Part shown: one piece after another, positions 36,916-46,611 of the stretch
Numbering within the stretch: the first letter of the stretch is position 1
Layout: every line of letters begins with the position of its first letter
Assembly: GCF_004322705.1 (NCBI RefSeq)
Contig: NZ_SIZZ01000003.1
Coordinates: 124,001-188,000, forward strand
Source of the DNA: Dyella terrae
GTDB lineage: Bacteria > Pseudomonadota > Gammaproteobacteria > Xanthomonadales > Rhodanobacteraceae
Length of the DNA: 64,000 bases
Direction: 5' to 3'
Notes under the pieces: generated by a model
What the model was told of the DNA's origin: nothing
Seen by the model: only the letters and a program-made list of their open reading frames with translations
Databases searched by the model: none
Translations under genes and position numbers: made by a program

Positions 36916-37500
36916 TCAGAACTTGTACTCGACGCCTGCCGAGTAGGTCGACACATTGGCCTTCAGGCGCGGGATCGGCTGATCGCCACGCTGGTAGTTG
37001 ACCTTGTAGTTGTCGTAGTTGATCGACAGGGCAACGTTCTCGGTCACGTTGTAGCCGATGCCGGCGCCGGCGTACCAACCGTTGTTCCAGGCCTTCTGGC
37101 GAGCGGAGATATCGCCAGCCTGAACCTGGAAGTTGCCGCGCGAACGCAGGTAACCGCCGTGACCGGTGACGAACCACGGGCCGTAAAAGTCGTACTTGGC
37201 GTTCACGCCGATGATGGCGGCGCGCGTCTTGACGCTCTGCGACACGAAACCGTTGGTGTCCTTGGCCACGCCCAGGTAGGTGTAGCCGACTTCGCCACCG
37301 ATGATGTTGTTCCAGCGGTAGCCGACGCGCACGCTCTGGAAGACGTCAGCCTTGTCGGAGATGCCGCCGAGGCGGTAGTTGCTCTGGCCCAGGTTGCCGG
37401 AGACGAAGAAGTTGTTGAGCGGGCTGCTCTGATCGGCCTTGGCGGCCAGGGGGGACAGCGAAACGACGGCCAACGCGGCCGCAAGCAAAGTCTTCTGCAT
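36916..37500 (-). CDS. Small outer-membrane beta-barrel protein
   Basis: 194 aa. A signal peptide (MQKTLLAAALAVVSLSPLAAKA) is followed by alternating amphipathic strands and a terminal Phe in SAGVEYKF, consistent with an eight-stranded barrel of the OmpA/Ail size class. VRVGYRWNNIIGGEVGYTYLG is typical of such barrels. No role can be assigned. The start at 37500 is set by GGAG 6 nt upstream; the longer frame to 37542 has no ribosome site. Confidence 0.82.
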   Translation of the reverse strand: MQKTLLAAALAVVSLSPLAAKADQSSPLNNFFVSGNLGQSNYRLGGISDKADVFQSVRVGYRWNNIIGGEVGYTYLGVAKDTNGFVSQSVKTRAAIIGVNAKYDFYGPWFVTGHGGYLRSRGNFQVQAGDISARQKAWNNGWYAGAGIGYNVTENVALSINYDNYKVNYQRGDQPIPRLKANVSTYSAGVEYKF

Positions 37501-37813
37501 GGAGAACTCCATCTTCTTTTTTGTTGACCGTGACAACGCCAAAGGGGGGAGTGCGTGTCACGGGCCCGCGTGGGGATCGCGGGATGCGCAGGATAAAGGG
37601 ATTTTTCGTACGAGTACCTTTCCAAAGTGCCGCAGGGATGGGCGAGGTTCAGCGACCTTGTGATGCCGCATTGCAATAAGGATGGGCGAGACCTTCGCCA
37701 CCGTTGTCATGACCAATGGCAGGGGGTTGGGAAGCCTGTCGCGGTTAGCATCGCCCAGTCAGTTGCCGTTCAACGTCCGTTGCGGGCGTGCGGTTTTGCC
37801 ATAGGAGATCGTT
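37501..37813. other. Divergent intergenic region
   Basis: 313 bp between the barrel gene and the M61 peptidase with no gene. It must hold both promoters, but no convincing -35/-10 pair stands out. A 6-bp hairpin CCCGCG/CGCGGG lies at 37565-37583, and an AT-rich patch at about 37590-37625 could belong to the barrel promoter. Confidence 0.5.
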
Positions 37814-39712
37814 TTGAAAGCTTCGCGCCTCGCTTCCGCCATCGTGGCTTCGGCCCTGGGCCTGGGCAGTCTCGCCGCCCATGCCGACGTACCACCGCCG
37901 CAGGATGTGGCTTACAACGGCACGCTCAAGATCAATGTGGACGCCACCGATATCGGTCGTCGCATCTTCCGCGTGCATGAAGTGATTCCGGCGTCGGCCG
38001 GTCCGCTGACCCTCCTGTACCCGCAGTGGCTGCCGGGCAACCACTCGCCGAGCGGTTCCATCGACAAGATGGCAGGCCTGAAGATCACGGCCGGTGGCAA
38101 GGAGCTGAAGTGGACGCGCGATCCGCTCAATGTCTTCGCTTTCCACGTTGACGTGCCCGCTGGCGTGGACAACGTCGAAGTCGAGTTCCAGTTCCTCTCC
38201 GCGCAGGATCGCAGCCAGGGTCGCGTCGTGATGACCCCGGAAATGCTGAACCTGCAGTGGAACTCGGTCAGCATGTACCCGGCCGGCTATTACGCCAGCC
38301 GCATCAAGGCCGAAGTGGCCGTCAAGTTCCCGACCGGCTGGCAGTACGGCAGCGCGCTGGAACTGGCTTCGCGCAGCGGCGACACGGTGAACTTCAAGCC
38401 GATCGACTATGACGATCTCGTCGATTCGCCGATCTACGCCGGCAAGTACTTCAAGCGCGTCGACCTGGATCCGGGTGCGAAGGCACCGGTGTTCCTGAAC
38501 ATCGTCGCGGATGATCCGAAGTACCTGGAAATCAAGCCCGAACAGCTCAAGCTTCACCAGAACCTGGTGCAGCAGATGTACAAGACCTACGGCGCGCACC
38601 ACTACGATCATTACGACTTCCTCCTGTCGCTGAGCGACAAGATGAGCGGCAATGGCCTGGAGCATCACCGTTCCAGCGAGAACGGCGTGAGCCCGGGCTA
38701 CTTCACCGAGTGGGAAAAGAGCGCGCTGGGCCGCGACCTGCTGCCGCATGAGTTCAACCACTCGTGGGACGGCAAGTACCGTCGCGGCGCGGATCTCGCC
38801 ACGCCGAACTTCAACGTGCCGATGCAGGACAGCCTCCTGTGGGTGTACGAAGGCCAGACCCAGTTCTGGGGCTACGTGATGGCCGCCCGTTCGGGCCTGT
38901 GGAAGGAAGAAGAAGCGCGCGACATGCTCGCCATGGTTGCCGCCAACTACGACAAGGGCCGTCCGGGCCTGCAGTTGTGGCGCAACATCCAGGACACGAC
39001 CAACGATCCGATCATCGCCCAGCGTCGTCCGTTGCCTTACCGCAACTACCAGATGAGCGAGGATTACTATTCGGGCGGCCAGATGATCTGGCTCGACGTC
39101 GAAGGCAAGCTGCGTGAGCTGTCGGGCAACAAGAAGTCGATCGACGATTTCGCCAAGTCGTTCTTCGGCATGGAAAACGGCAAATGGGATGTGAATCCCT
39201 ACACGTTCGACGACGTCGTCAAGACGCTCAACGACATCCAGCCATACGACTGGGCCAAGTACCTGCGCGAGCGCCTTGATGGCCACGGTCCGCTGATCGG
39301 CGGCATCGAAGCCAGCGGCTGGAAGCTCGTCTACAACGACAAGCCGTCGGGTGCCGCCAAGGCAGCCGAAGCCCGCTTCGGCGGCGCCAACCTGGTGTAT
39401 TCGCTGGGTCTGTCGCTGGGCAAGGGCGGTGACATCTCCGACGTGCTGTGGGACGGCCCGGCCTTCAAGGCTGGCCTGTCGCCGGGCATGAAGCTGATCG
39501 CCGTCAATGGCAAGGAGTTCTCCGGCGATGCCGTCAAGGACGCCGTGACCGCTGCCGCCAAGGACAAGAGCGCTCCGATCGAACTGCTGGTCAAGAACTT
39601 CGACCAGTACCAGACCATCCGCATCGACTACCACGATGGCCTGAAGTACCCGCACCTCGAGCGCATCACCGGCAAGCCGGACCGCCTGGCGGAACTGCTG
39701 AAGTCGCGCTGA
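37814..39712 (+). CDS. M61-family metallopeptidase with PDZ domain
   Basis: 632 aa, exported (signal peptide ending AAHA, about 24). The N-terminal beta-sandwich domain is followed by the gluzincin site HEFNH (312-316) with Glu346 in VYEGQTQFWG as third zinc ligand, and a C-terminal PDZ-like domain (SLGKGGDISDVLWDGPA). M61 enzymes are glycyl aminopeptidases or broad exopeptidases. The start is TTG, fixed by GGAG 7 nt upstream and by the signal peptide. Confidence 0.9.
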   Translation: MKASRLASAIVASALGLGSLAAHADVPPPQDVAYNGTLKINVDATDIGRRIFRVHEVIPASAGPLTLLYPQWLPGNHSPSGSIDKMAGLKITAGGKELKWTRDPLNVFAFHVDVPAGVDNVEVEFQFLSAQDRSQGRVVMTPEMLNLQWNSVSMYPAGYYASRIKAEVAVKFPTGWQYGSALELASRSGDTVNFKPIDYDDLVDSPIYAGKYFKRVDLDPGAKAPVFLNIVADDPKYLEIKPEQLKLHQNLVQQMYKTYGAHHYDHYDFLLSLSDKMSGNGLEHHRSSENGVSPGYFTEWEKSALGRDLLPHEFNHSWDGKYRRGADLATPNFNVPMQDSLLWVYEGQTQFWGYVMAARSGLWKEEEARDMLAMVAANYDKGRPGLQLWRNIQDTTNDPIIAQRRPLPYRNYQMSEDYYSGGQMIWLDVEGKLRELSGNKKSIDDFAKSFFGMENGKWDVNPYTFDDVVKTLNDIQPYDWAKYLRERLDGHGPLIGGIEASGWKLVYNDKPSGAAKAAEARFGGANLVYSLGLSLGKGGDISDVLWDGPAFKAGLSPGMKLIAVNGKEFSGDAVKDAVTAAAKDKSAPIELLVKNFDQYQTIRIDYHDGLKYPHLERITGKPDRLAELLKSR

Positions 39713-39733
39713 TCTGACGTGATGTGAAGCGAG

Positions 39734-39769
39734 AGCGCCGTCCGGGCAACCGGGCGGCGCTTTCTTTTT
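39734..39769 (+). terminator. Intrinsic terminator after the M61 peptidase
   Basis: A 12-bp stem with one G-U pair (39734-39745 with 39750-39761), loop GCAA, then TTTCTTTTT. Confidence 0.92.
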
Positions 39770-39888
39770 GGGGCTGGCACCCGGGGAGCGCGAGGACCTC
39801 GGGACGAGGGACGGGGGGAGGCAACTCCGCTATACTCCCCCTCCGCCGCGCCGGTTTCGCGCCTGCGCCGGCCCTGCCGCACCACCAC

Positions 39889-39965
39889 GCGCCCGTAGCT
39901 CAGCCGGATAGAGTAGTGGCTTCCGAAGCCATTGGTCGGGGGTTCGAATCCCTCCGGGCGCGCCA
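39889..39965 (+). tRNA. tRNA-Arg(CCG)
   Basis: Full cloverleaf: acceptor GCGCCCG (39889-39895) pairs with CGGGCGC (39955-39961), the D arm contains GCTCAGCCGGATAGAGT, the anticodon loop TTCCGAA places anticodon CCG at 39923-39925, and the T loop is GGTTCGAATCC-like. The 3' CCA is encoded (39963-39965) and a T-run follows. It reads CGG codons. Confidence 0.97.
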
Positions 39966-40115
39966 TTTTTCCTCGTTTTCCCTGCCGTTTCGCGCCCAGG
40001 CATCGCCCGGATCGCGCGCATTCGTCCGCCTGTGCATGACCACTGGCCCAGTTCACACAGTGACTTCCTGCCTATAGTGACTCGGTTGTTTCAGGGGACA
40101 TCGAGGAAACGTCTG

Positions 40116-42086
40116 ATGAAGAAGCTCGTCCTGGCCGGCGCGGTTGCCGCGGGCCTGTTTGTCGCTGGCGCCATGACGGCACCGGCCTACGCCGATGGCA
40201 CGGACGCCGCTTACGACCCGCAGGTGCTCTTCGCGCCGCTGTCCTTGCCCGATGCCGCCAATGCTTTCCGCGACGGTGCCGGCAAGCCGGGTCCGCAGTT
40301 CTGGCAGAACCGCGTCGACTACGCGATCCAGGCCACCATCGATCCGAACACGCACGCCCTGAGCGGCGACGAGACGATCACCTATACCAATCACAGCCCC
40401 GACGCGCTCGACGTGCTGTGGGTGCAGCTGGACCAGAATATCTACCGCCGCGACTCACGCGGTTCGCTCACCTCGCCGCGTCCGCCGCGCAACGAATTCA
40501 CCGACGGCTATCAGATCGATGCCGTGGAAGTGGATGGCAAGGCGGTGAAGTTCCTGGTCGACGATACGCGCATGCGCGTGGACCTGGCGCAGGCGCTGGA
40601 AGGCAAGGGCAAGCAGCTGAAGCTGCGCATCCGCTATCACTACACCGTGCCGGGTACCTGGGGTGGCCGCACTGCGGTGACACCGACGAAGAACGGCGAC
40701 ATCTACGAGATCGCCCAGTGGTTCCCGCGCATGGCCGTGTACGACGATCTGCGCGGATGGGATACGCAGCCTTACCTCGGCTCGGAGTTCTACCTTGAGT
40801 ACGGCGACATCGACTACGCCGTCACCGTGCCGTGGAACTACATCGTCGCCGGCTCCGGCGAGCTTACCAATCCGAAGGAAGTGCTCACCGCCACGCAGCA
40901 GCAGCGACTCGCCGATGCCGCCAGGAGCGACAGCACGGTGACGATCCGCTCGCCGCAGGAAGTGACCGACCCGTCCAGCCGTCCGAAGCAAAACGGCACG
41001 CAGACGTGGCGTTTCCACATGGCGCACACGCGCGACGTGGCTTTCGCCGCATCGCCGGCTTTCGTATGGGATGCCGCGCGCATCAACCTGCCCGAAGGCA
41101 AGCATGCGATGGCGATGTCCGTGTATCCGGTCGAAGGCGTTGGCAAGGACAAGTGGGATCGCTCCACTGAATACGTGAAGGGCGCGATCGAACACTTCTC
41201 GTCGAAGTGGTTTGCCTATCCGTGGCCGGCGGCGATCAATCTCGGTGGTCACGGCGCCGGCATGGAATACCCTGGCATCGTCTTCGACGGTTACGAAGAC
41301 AAGGGCCCGATGCTGTTCTGGATCACCGCGCATGAACTGGGCCACGGCTGGTTCCCGATGATCGTCGGCTCCAACGAACGCCGCCATGCGTTCATGGACG
41401 AAGGCTTCAACACCTTCATCGACATCTATGCGTCGGATGCCTTCAACAAGGGCGAATTCGCGCCCAAGCGCGACAGCGAATACGCGCCGAAGGGCGGCAA
41501 TCCGGTGGATGAAATCCTGCCGGTGCTCGCCGATCCGAATGCGCCGACCCTGATGGCACCGGCCGACTCGGTCCCCGAGAAGTACCGCCACTCGGTGAGC
41601 TACTTCAAGGGCGCCCTGGGCCTGGTGCTGCTGCGTGAGCAGATCCTGGGGCCGGAGCGTTTTGATCCGGCGTTCCGCAAGTACATCGCCACCTGGGCGT
41701 ATCGCCATCCCACGCCGTCGGACTTCTTCCGTTTCATGAGCAGCGAAGCGGGCGAGGAACTGTCCTGGTGGTGGCGCGGCTGGTACCTCAACAACTGGCA
41801 GCTCGATCTGGGCATTACCGGCGCGACGTACATCAAGGACGATCCGGCCAACGGTGCGCAGGTCATGCTGGTCAGCAAGCAGAAGCTGGTGATGCCGGCG
41901 ACGCTGCGTGTCGACTACGCCGATGGCAGCCATGAGGACATCCGCATTCCCGTGGAGGCATGGCGCCAGAGCGCGACGCCTAAGCTGGCGCTGCGCACGA
42001 CCAAGCGCATCGGCAAGCTGACGATCGATCCGGATCACAAGCTGCCGGATGCCGATCGTGCCAACAACAGCTTCTCGATGCCCTGA
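40116..42086 (+). CDS. M1-family metallopeptidase, exported
   Basis: 656 aa. Signal peptide ends at APAYA (about 25). The gluzincin site is HELGH (406-410) with Glu429 in FMDEGFNTF, the exact 18-residue spacing of M1 enzymes; GHGAGMEYPGIVFDG is the substrate GxMEN-like loop in its M1-relative form. It probably trims peptides in the periplasm. GAGGA lies 9 nt before the ATG at 40116. It starts 150 nt after tRNA-Arg. Confidence 0.9.
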   Translation: MKKLVLAGAVAAGLFVAGAMTAPAYADGTDAAYDPQVLFAPLSLPDAANAFRDGAGKPGPQFWQNRVDYAIQATIDPNTHALSGDETITYTNHSPDALDVLWVQLDQNIYRRDSRGSLTSPRPPRNEFTDGYQIDAVEVDGKAVKFLVDDTRMRVDLAQALEGKGKQLKLRIRYHYTVPGTWGGRTAVTPTKNGDIYEIAQWFPRMAVYDDLRGWDTQPYLGSEFYLEYGDIDYAVTVPWNYIVAGSGELTNPKEVLTATQQQRLADAARSDSTVTIRSPQEVTDPSSRPKQNGTQTWRFHMAHTRDVAFAASPAFVWDAARINLPEGKHAMAMSVYPVEGVGKDKWDRSTEYVKGAIEHFSSKWFAYPWPAAINLGGHGAGMEYPGIVFDGYEDKGPMLFWITAHELGHGWFPMIVGSNERRHAFMDEGFNTFIDIYASDAFNKGEFAPKRDSEYAPKGGNPVDEILPVLADPNAPTLMAPADSVPEKYRHSVSYFKGALGLVLLREQILGPERFDPAFRKYIATWAYRHPTPSDFFRFMSSEAGEELSWWWRGWYLNNWQLDLGITGATYIKDDPANGAQVMLVSKQKLVMPATLRVDYADGSHEDIRIPVEAWRQSATPKLALRTTKRIGKLTIDPDHKLPDADRANNSFSMP

Positions 42087-42097
42087 TCGACCACCCG

Positions 42098-42122
42098 CAC
42101 CGTCCCCCTCGCGGGGACGGTG
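42098..42122 (+). terminator. Hairpin between the M1 peptidase and acylase genes
   Basis: CACCGTCCCC and GGGGACGGTG form a perfect 10-bp stem with loop CTCGC. There is no T-run and the next ATG is 18 nt on, so it may be a leader hairpin of the acylase gene rather than a terminator. Confidence 0.45.
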
Positions 42123-42139
42123 CCACCAGAGCAGACACC

Positions 42140-44317
42140 ATGCGCGCCTCGCTGACGCTTTCTCTTGCCGTATTGCTTGCGCTCGGTGGCGCGGGCACCG
42201 CACACGCCGATGACACCGCCCGCCTCAAGGCGCGCGCGCAGTCGATCACCGTCACGCGCGATGACTGGGGCATCGCCCACGTCCACGGCAAGACCGATGC
42301 CGATGCCGTGTTCGGCATGGCCTACACGCAGGCGGAAGACGACTTCAATCGCGTCGAAACCAACTATCTCAATTCTCTCGGCTGGCTCGCCCAGGCCGAA
42401 GGCGATAAGGCGATCTGGTCCGACTTGCGTCAACGCCTGTGGATCGACACGGCTGAACTCAAGCGCCTGTATGCCAAGAGCCCGGCCTGGTTGCGCGACC
42501 TGATGAATGCGTGGGCCGACGGACTGAACTACTACCTCGCCACGCATCCGGATGTGCACCCGCGCGTTATCACGCATTTCGAACCGTGGATGGCCCTGAG
42601 TTTCACGGAAGGCAGCATCGGCGGCGACATCGAGCGCGTATCGCTGAAGGATCTCCAGGCCTTCTATGGCAAGTCGACCGATCACGTTGCGTTTGTCGAC
42701 ACGCCGTCGAGCTGGGTCGAACCGACGGGCTCCAACGGCATCGCCATCGCGCCCAAGCTCAGCGCCAGCGGCCATGCCTTGCTGCTGATCAATCCGCACA
42801 CCTCGTTCTTCTTCCGCTCCGAACTGCAGATGTCGAGCGACGCGGGACTGGATGTGTATGGCGCCGTGACCTGGGGTCAGTTCTTTATCTACCAGGGCTT
42901 CAACAAGCACATCGGCTTCATGCACACCTCGACCACGGCGGATGCCGTGGATGAGTTCGAAGAAACCATCGTGCGCGACGGCGACAAGCTCAGCTATCGC
43001 TACGGCAAGGAACTGCGTGCCATCACGAGCAAGCCGGTGACCGTGGCCTATCGCAGGGCCGACGGATCGATGGGTGAGCGCACGTTCACGACGTACGCTA
43101 CGCACCACGGCCCTGTCGTGCGCGAGGAAGGTGGCAAATGGGTGACGACGGCGCTGATGAACAAGCCGCTCGAAGCATTGCAGCAAAGTTGGTTGCGCAC
43201 CAAGGCCACGGATTTCACCAGCTTCATGAAGATCGCCGAGCTGAAGGCGAACTCGTCCAACAACACCATATTTGCCGATGACAAGGGCGAGATCGCGTAC
43301 CTGCATCCGCAGTTCATGCCCAAGCGCGACAATCGCTTCGACTACAACAAGCCCGTCGATGGCAGCGATCCGGCCACCGACTGGCAGGGACTGACGCCAT
43401 TGGACGCCTTGCCGCGCCTGCGCAATCCCAACATCGGCTGGATCATGAACACCAACAACTGGCCGTATTCGGCGGCCGGTCCGGACAGCCCGAAGCGCGC
43501 CGACTTTCCGCGCTACATGGACACGGTGGGCGAGAACCCGCGTGGCATTCACGCCACGATGGTGCTGACCGACAAGCGCGACTTCACCCTGTCGTCGCTG
43601 ATCACCTCGGCGTTTGATTCTTACCTGCCCGCGTTCGCGCGCCAGATCCCGATCCTGATCAAGGACTACGACACGCTGCCGGCGAACGATCCGCTGAAGA
43701 AAAAGCTCGCCGGCCAGATCGCCTTGCTGCGGGGCTGGGATTTCCGCTGGGGCATGGCGTCGATGCCGACCTCGCTGGCGGTGTTCTGGGGTGACATCCT
43801 GTGGGACAAGGTGGACAAGTCGGACGCCGAAGAAAGCCTGACCGTGTATGACATCATGGCCGAACGCGCGGGCGCGAAGGCGCGTCTTGACGCACTGGTG
43901 GAAGCGTCCGATCGCCTCGAACAGGACTTCGGCAGCTGGGGCGTGCCGTGGGGCGAGGTCAATCGCTACCAGCGCATCAACGGCGACATTCGCCAACCGT
44001 TCGACGACAGCAAGCCCAGCATCCCTGTGCCGTTTACCTCGTCACGCTGGGGATCGCTGGCATCCTTCGGCGCGCATCGCTGGCCGGGCACGCGGCGGTA
44101 CTACGGCACCAGCGGCAACAGCTTCGTCGCGGCGGTGGAATTCGGTGACAAAGTGCGCGCACGCGCGATTTCCGCAGGTGGCGAGAGTGGTCATCCGGAT
44201 TCGCCGCACTTCAACGACCAGGCCGAGCGCTACACCACGGGCAATTTCCGCGCGGTGTATTTCTGGCCCGAGGATCTGAAGGGTCACGTGGTGCGGACGT
44301 ACCGTCCCGGCGGGTGA
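42140..44317 (+). CDS. Penicillin/acyl-homoserine-lactone acylase family protein
   Basis: 725 aa Ntn hydrolase made as a precursor: signal peptide (ending AHA, about 23), alpha chain, a spacer, then the beta chain that begins at Ser198 in PTG-SNGIAIAPK, the autocatalytic cleavage point and nucleophile. LLINPHTSFFFRSE is the conserved segment after the nucleophile, and IMNTNNWP the oxyanion/Asn region. Family members hydrolyse N-acyl bonds of beta-lactams or acyl-homoserine lactones; the substrate here is open. The ribosome site is weak. Confidence 0.87.
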   Translation: MRASLTLSLAVLLALGGAGTAHADDTARLKARAQSITVTRDDWGIAHVHGKTDADAVFGMAYTQAEDDFNRVETNYLNSLGWLAQAEGDKAIWSDLRQRLWIDTAELKRLYAKSPAWLRDLMNAWADGLNYYLATHPDVHPRVITHFEPWMALSFTEGSIGGDIERVSLKDLQAFYGKSTDHVAFVDTPSSWVEPTGSNGIAIAPKLSASGHALLLINPHTSFFFRSELQMSSDAGLDVYGAVTWGQFFIYQGFNKHIGFMHTSTTADAVDEFEETIVRDGDKLSYRYGKELRAITSKPVTVAYRRADGSMGERTFTTYATHHGPVVREEGGKWVTTALMNKPLEALQQSWLRTKATDFTSFMKIAELKANSSNNTIFADDKGEIAYLHPQFMPKRDNRFDYNKPVDGSDPATDWQGLTPLDALPRLRNPNIGWIMNTNNWPYSAAGPDSPKRADFPRYMDTVGENPRGIHATMVLTDKRDFTLSSLITSAFDSYLPAFARQIPILIKDYDTLPANDPLKKKLAGQIALLRGWDFRWGMASMPTSLAVFWGDILWDKVDKSDAEESLTVYDIMAERAGAKARLDALVEASDRLEQDFGSWGVPWGEVNRYQRINGDIRQPFDDSKPSIPVPFTSSRWGSLASFGAHRWPGTRRYYGTSGNSFVAAVEFGDKVRARAISAGGESGHPDSPHFNDQAERYTTGNFRAVYFWPEDLKGHVVRTYRPGG

Positions 44318-44370
44318 AATGTTGTTCCGTGAAGGGCGTGCGCGCGGGAATCACTCCTCGCCCACGTCCC

Positions 44371-46194
44371 TCACCGCTCCAGCACGACCTTCTTCTCGCC
44401 CGCCGCAAAAGGGAGGATGGTGGCGCCATCCTCGCGACCGGACACGACGCGGTTGCGACCATCGCGCTTGGCCTTGTACAAGGCGTGGTCCGCGTTGATG
44501 AGCAATTGCCGGAACTGATAGCCGCTGTATTCGGTGGTGACCACGCCGAGGCTCGCCGAAATATTGATATCGGTCGGCGCGTCGGTGATGCGCGCATTGG
44601 CGATGGCCGCGCGAACTTCTTCCGCGCGGTGCAACGCATGCGCGTGATTGGAGTCGGACAGGATGATCGCGAATTCTTCGCCGCCGAGCCGGCCGAACAG
44701 GTCGCGGTGCCCCAGCAGCGGAATGCATGCATCCACGGCACGCTTGAGTACCTGGTCACCCACGGTATGCCCGTGCGTGTCATTGACCAGCTTGAAATGA
44801 TCCAGGTCGATCAGCAGCAATGCCACCGGCTTGCCGGCTTTCTCCGCATGCCTGAGCAGGCCTTCGGCCGCCTCGATGAAATGCTTGCGGTTGCAGATGC
44901 CGGTGAGGCTGTCCTGGCGCGATAGCCACATGAAACGCAGCTGCGAACGCTTCAGGCGATAGACCCAGAACACGATGAAGGCGATCACCGTGAGCAGCAG
45001 CGTGATGTACAGGCGGCTGTTTTCCACCGCCTTGCGATCGAGCGCCTGTTCCAGCTTCAGGATCACGTTCTGCTTGTTCAGGGCCTGCACTTCCTGGCGC
45101 TTGCCCTGCACCTGCTGGCTGACGATCTGGTAGGCGAGCGCGGTCGCGCTGATGTCGTCCAGGTAGCCCTTGTCGGCCGCCATGAATTTCTCGTGGTAAT
45201 CGAGCGCGTCGCGGTAATCGCCGCGACCCTCGGCGATGCGATAGAGCACGTCATACGCCATGCTCAACGGCTCCGTCACGCCGCTCTTGCTGTTGGATGC
45301 CACGGCCAGGCGTGCGAATTTTTCGGCCGTGGGGACATCGCCCAGCTTCCAGTTCGCCAAGGCCAGCATGGCCTCGAACTGCGCGCTGACCGGAATGTAC
45401 TGGTCGCGCAAGGCGTCGGCGTAGTTGCGTTGAAGCAGGGCCTGGGCTTCGGTGGCGCGACCCATCCGCAGCATCACGCCTGCGGCGTCAGCGCGCATGG
45501 CATTGGCGAACACCGATTGTCCGGAGCTGGTGCACGCGGCAATGCCGTCGCGCAGCATCGGATCTTCCGTGTCGCCCAGCGTGCCGCTGCGATAGCGGGC
45601 GTGAAGCTTGAAGTACATCGCCTTGCAGGTGCTCTCACCCGGCGGGATGTGGGCGAGCATCTGATCGGCATACGAGGTAGCCAGGTCATACTGGCCGGCA
45701 GAGATCAGCAGTTGCGCCGCTTCGCCCAGGCCCTGGTAGCGCACGGCGTCGTCGGTGATCTGCGGCAACTGGTCCTGCATCTGGCTCAGGCGCAGGAACG
45801 CCTCCTGATAGCGCCGGCCGTCGCCAAGAATATTGATGAGTGTTGCCGACGCGCGAAAACGCAGCACGTCGTCGTCCGACTTTTCCAGCACTTCATCGAG
45901 GATGGCGCGCGAACGATCGTAGTCGCCCTGGTACGCCGCCTGCCAACCGCGCAGGTATTGCAGGTGCCAGCGCTGTTCGGACGTCAGCTCGTTGCGACGA
46001 ACGTCGAGCTGGTCGAGCAGGCGGGCGAACTGCGCGTGATCGGAAAGCTTGATGCCACTGTCGGCTCGATCAAGCAGCGACGCCGGCGTCGGTGACACGG
46101 GTACGGTGGGCATGGCCACCGCACCCGCGCCGCATCCCAGGCACAGCAGCCCTGCGAGTCCAAATCGACGCAAGGTCTGGCCGGGATGGTACAT
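44371..46194 (-). CDS. GGDEF diguanylate cyclase with TPR-type sensor region
   Basis: 607 aa. N-terminal signal or anchor helix, about 330 residues of helical TPR-like repeats in the periplasm, one transmembrane helix (LYITLLLTVIAFIVFWVYRL), then a GGDEF domain. The active site GGEEF (504-508) is intact, so cyclic-di-GMP synthesis is expected. The inhibitory RxxD site is GHRD and so lacks its Arg. The ATG is 3 nt after the borosin precursor stop, without a good ribosome site, which indicates translational coupling. Confidence 0.9.
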   Translation of the reverse strand: MYHPGQTLRRFGLAGLLCLGCGAGAVAMPTVPVSPTPASLLDRADSGIKLSDHAQFARLLDQLDVRRNELTSEQRWHLQYLRGWQAAYQGDYDRSRAILDEVLEKSDDDVLRFRASATLINILGDGRRYQEAFLRLSQMQDQLPQITDDAVRYQGLGEAAQLLISAGQYDLATSYADQMLAHIPPGESTCKAMYFKLHARYRSGTLGDTEDPMLRDGIAACTSSGQSVFANAMRADAAGVMLRMGRATEAQALLQRNYADALRDQYIPVSAQFEAMLALANWKLGDVPTAEKFARLAVASNSKSGVTEPLSMAYDVLYRIAEGRGDYRDALDYHEKFMAADKGYLDDISATALAYQIVSQQVQGKRQEVQALNKQNVILKLEQALDRKAVENSRLYITLLLTVIAFIVFWVYRLKRSQLRFMWLSRQDSLTGICNRKHFIEAAEGLLRHAEKAGKPVALLLIDLDHFKLVNDTHGHTVGDQVLKRAVDACIPLLGHRDLFGRLGGEEFAIILSDSNHAHALHRAEEVRAAIANARITDAPTDINISASLGVVTTEYSGYQFRQLLINADHALYKAKRDGRNRVVSGREDGATILPFAAGEKKVVLER

Positions 46195-46197
46195 ACA

Positions 46198-46476
46198 TCA
46201 GGCCACGACAGACGTCAGGCGATCTTCGGCCGGACCTTCCTCGTCCTCGCCTTCACCTTCGCCTTCTTCGTCTTCATCTTCGTCCGGCATCAGCACGGCG
46301 AACATCGGGCCCTTGCCGAGCAAGGCCTGCAACTGTTCACCGTCTTGCGCACGAATGGCATCGCGTACCGGCTGCTCGATCTGGGCTTCGTCCAGCGCCT
46401 GCTCAAGCTCGCTTGCCGCTGCATCGCGCAGGTTGGCGTCTTGACCCATCCGTTCCAGGAAGTCGATCACGTCCAC
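46198..46476 (-). CDS. Split-borosin precursor peptide (SonA-like)
   Basis: 92 aa from a GTG with GGGGG 6 nt upstream. Residues 1-53 form a predicted helical domain (MDVIDFLERMGQDANLRDA ... VRDAIRAQDGEQLQALLG) resembling the borosin binding domain of Shewanella SonA, which has a FFTQLGQDAQL-like start and the same short helices. The probable core begins at PMFAVLMPDED (57-67), aligning with the SonA segment that is methylated, and continues as a Glu/Asp/Gly tail ending TSVVA. Substrate of the methyltransferase encoded 135 nt upstream; the next gene starts 3 nt downstream. An ATG at 46515 would add 13 residues but lacks a ribosome site. Confidence 0.82.
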   Translation of the reverse strand: MDVIDFLERMGQDANLRDAAASELEQALDEAQIEQPVRDAIRAQDGEQLQALLGKGPMFAVLMPDEDEDEEGEGEGEDEEGPAEDRLTSVVA

Positions 46477-46611
46477 GGCATTCCCCCATGTTGTTGGCGG
46501 TGTTTCCCCAAACACGCTTGTCCCATCCAGCGCTGCCGGCCGGGCGGGACCGGGCGATGATAGCCCTTCTTTGCCCCAGGCGCGTTGGGTCGGGTGGGGT
46601 ATGCCTTTTGA

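Noticed and set aside
46198-46515. Reading the 105-aa frame as a Nif11/NHLP-type leader peptide
   Set aside because: The short-helix start is superficially similar, but there is no Gly-Gly cleavage site and the adjacent enzyme is of the borosin type, not a lanthionine synthetase or cyclodehydratase.
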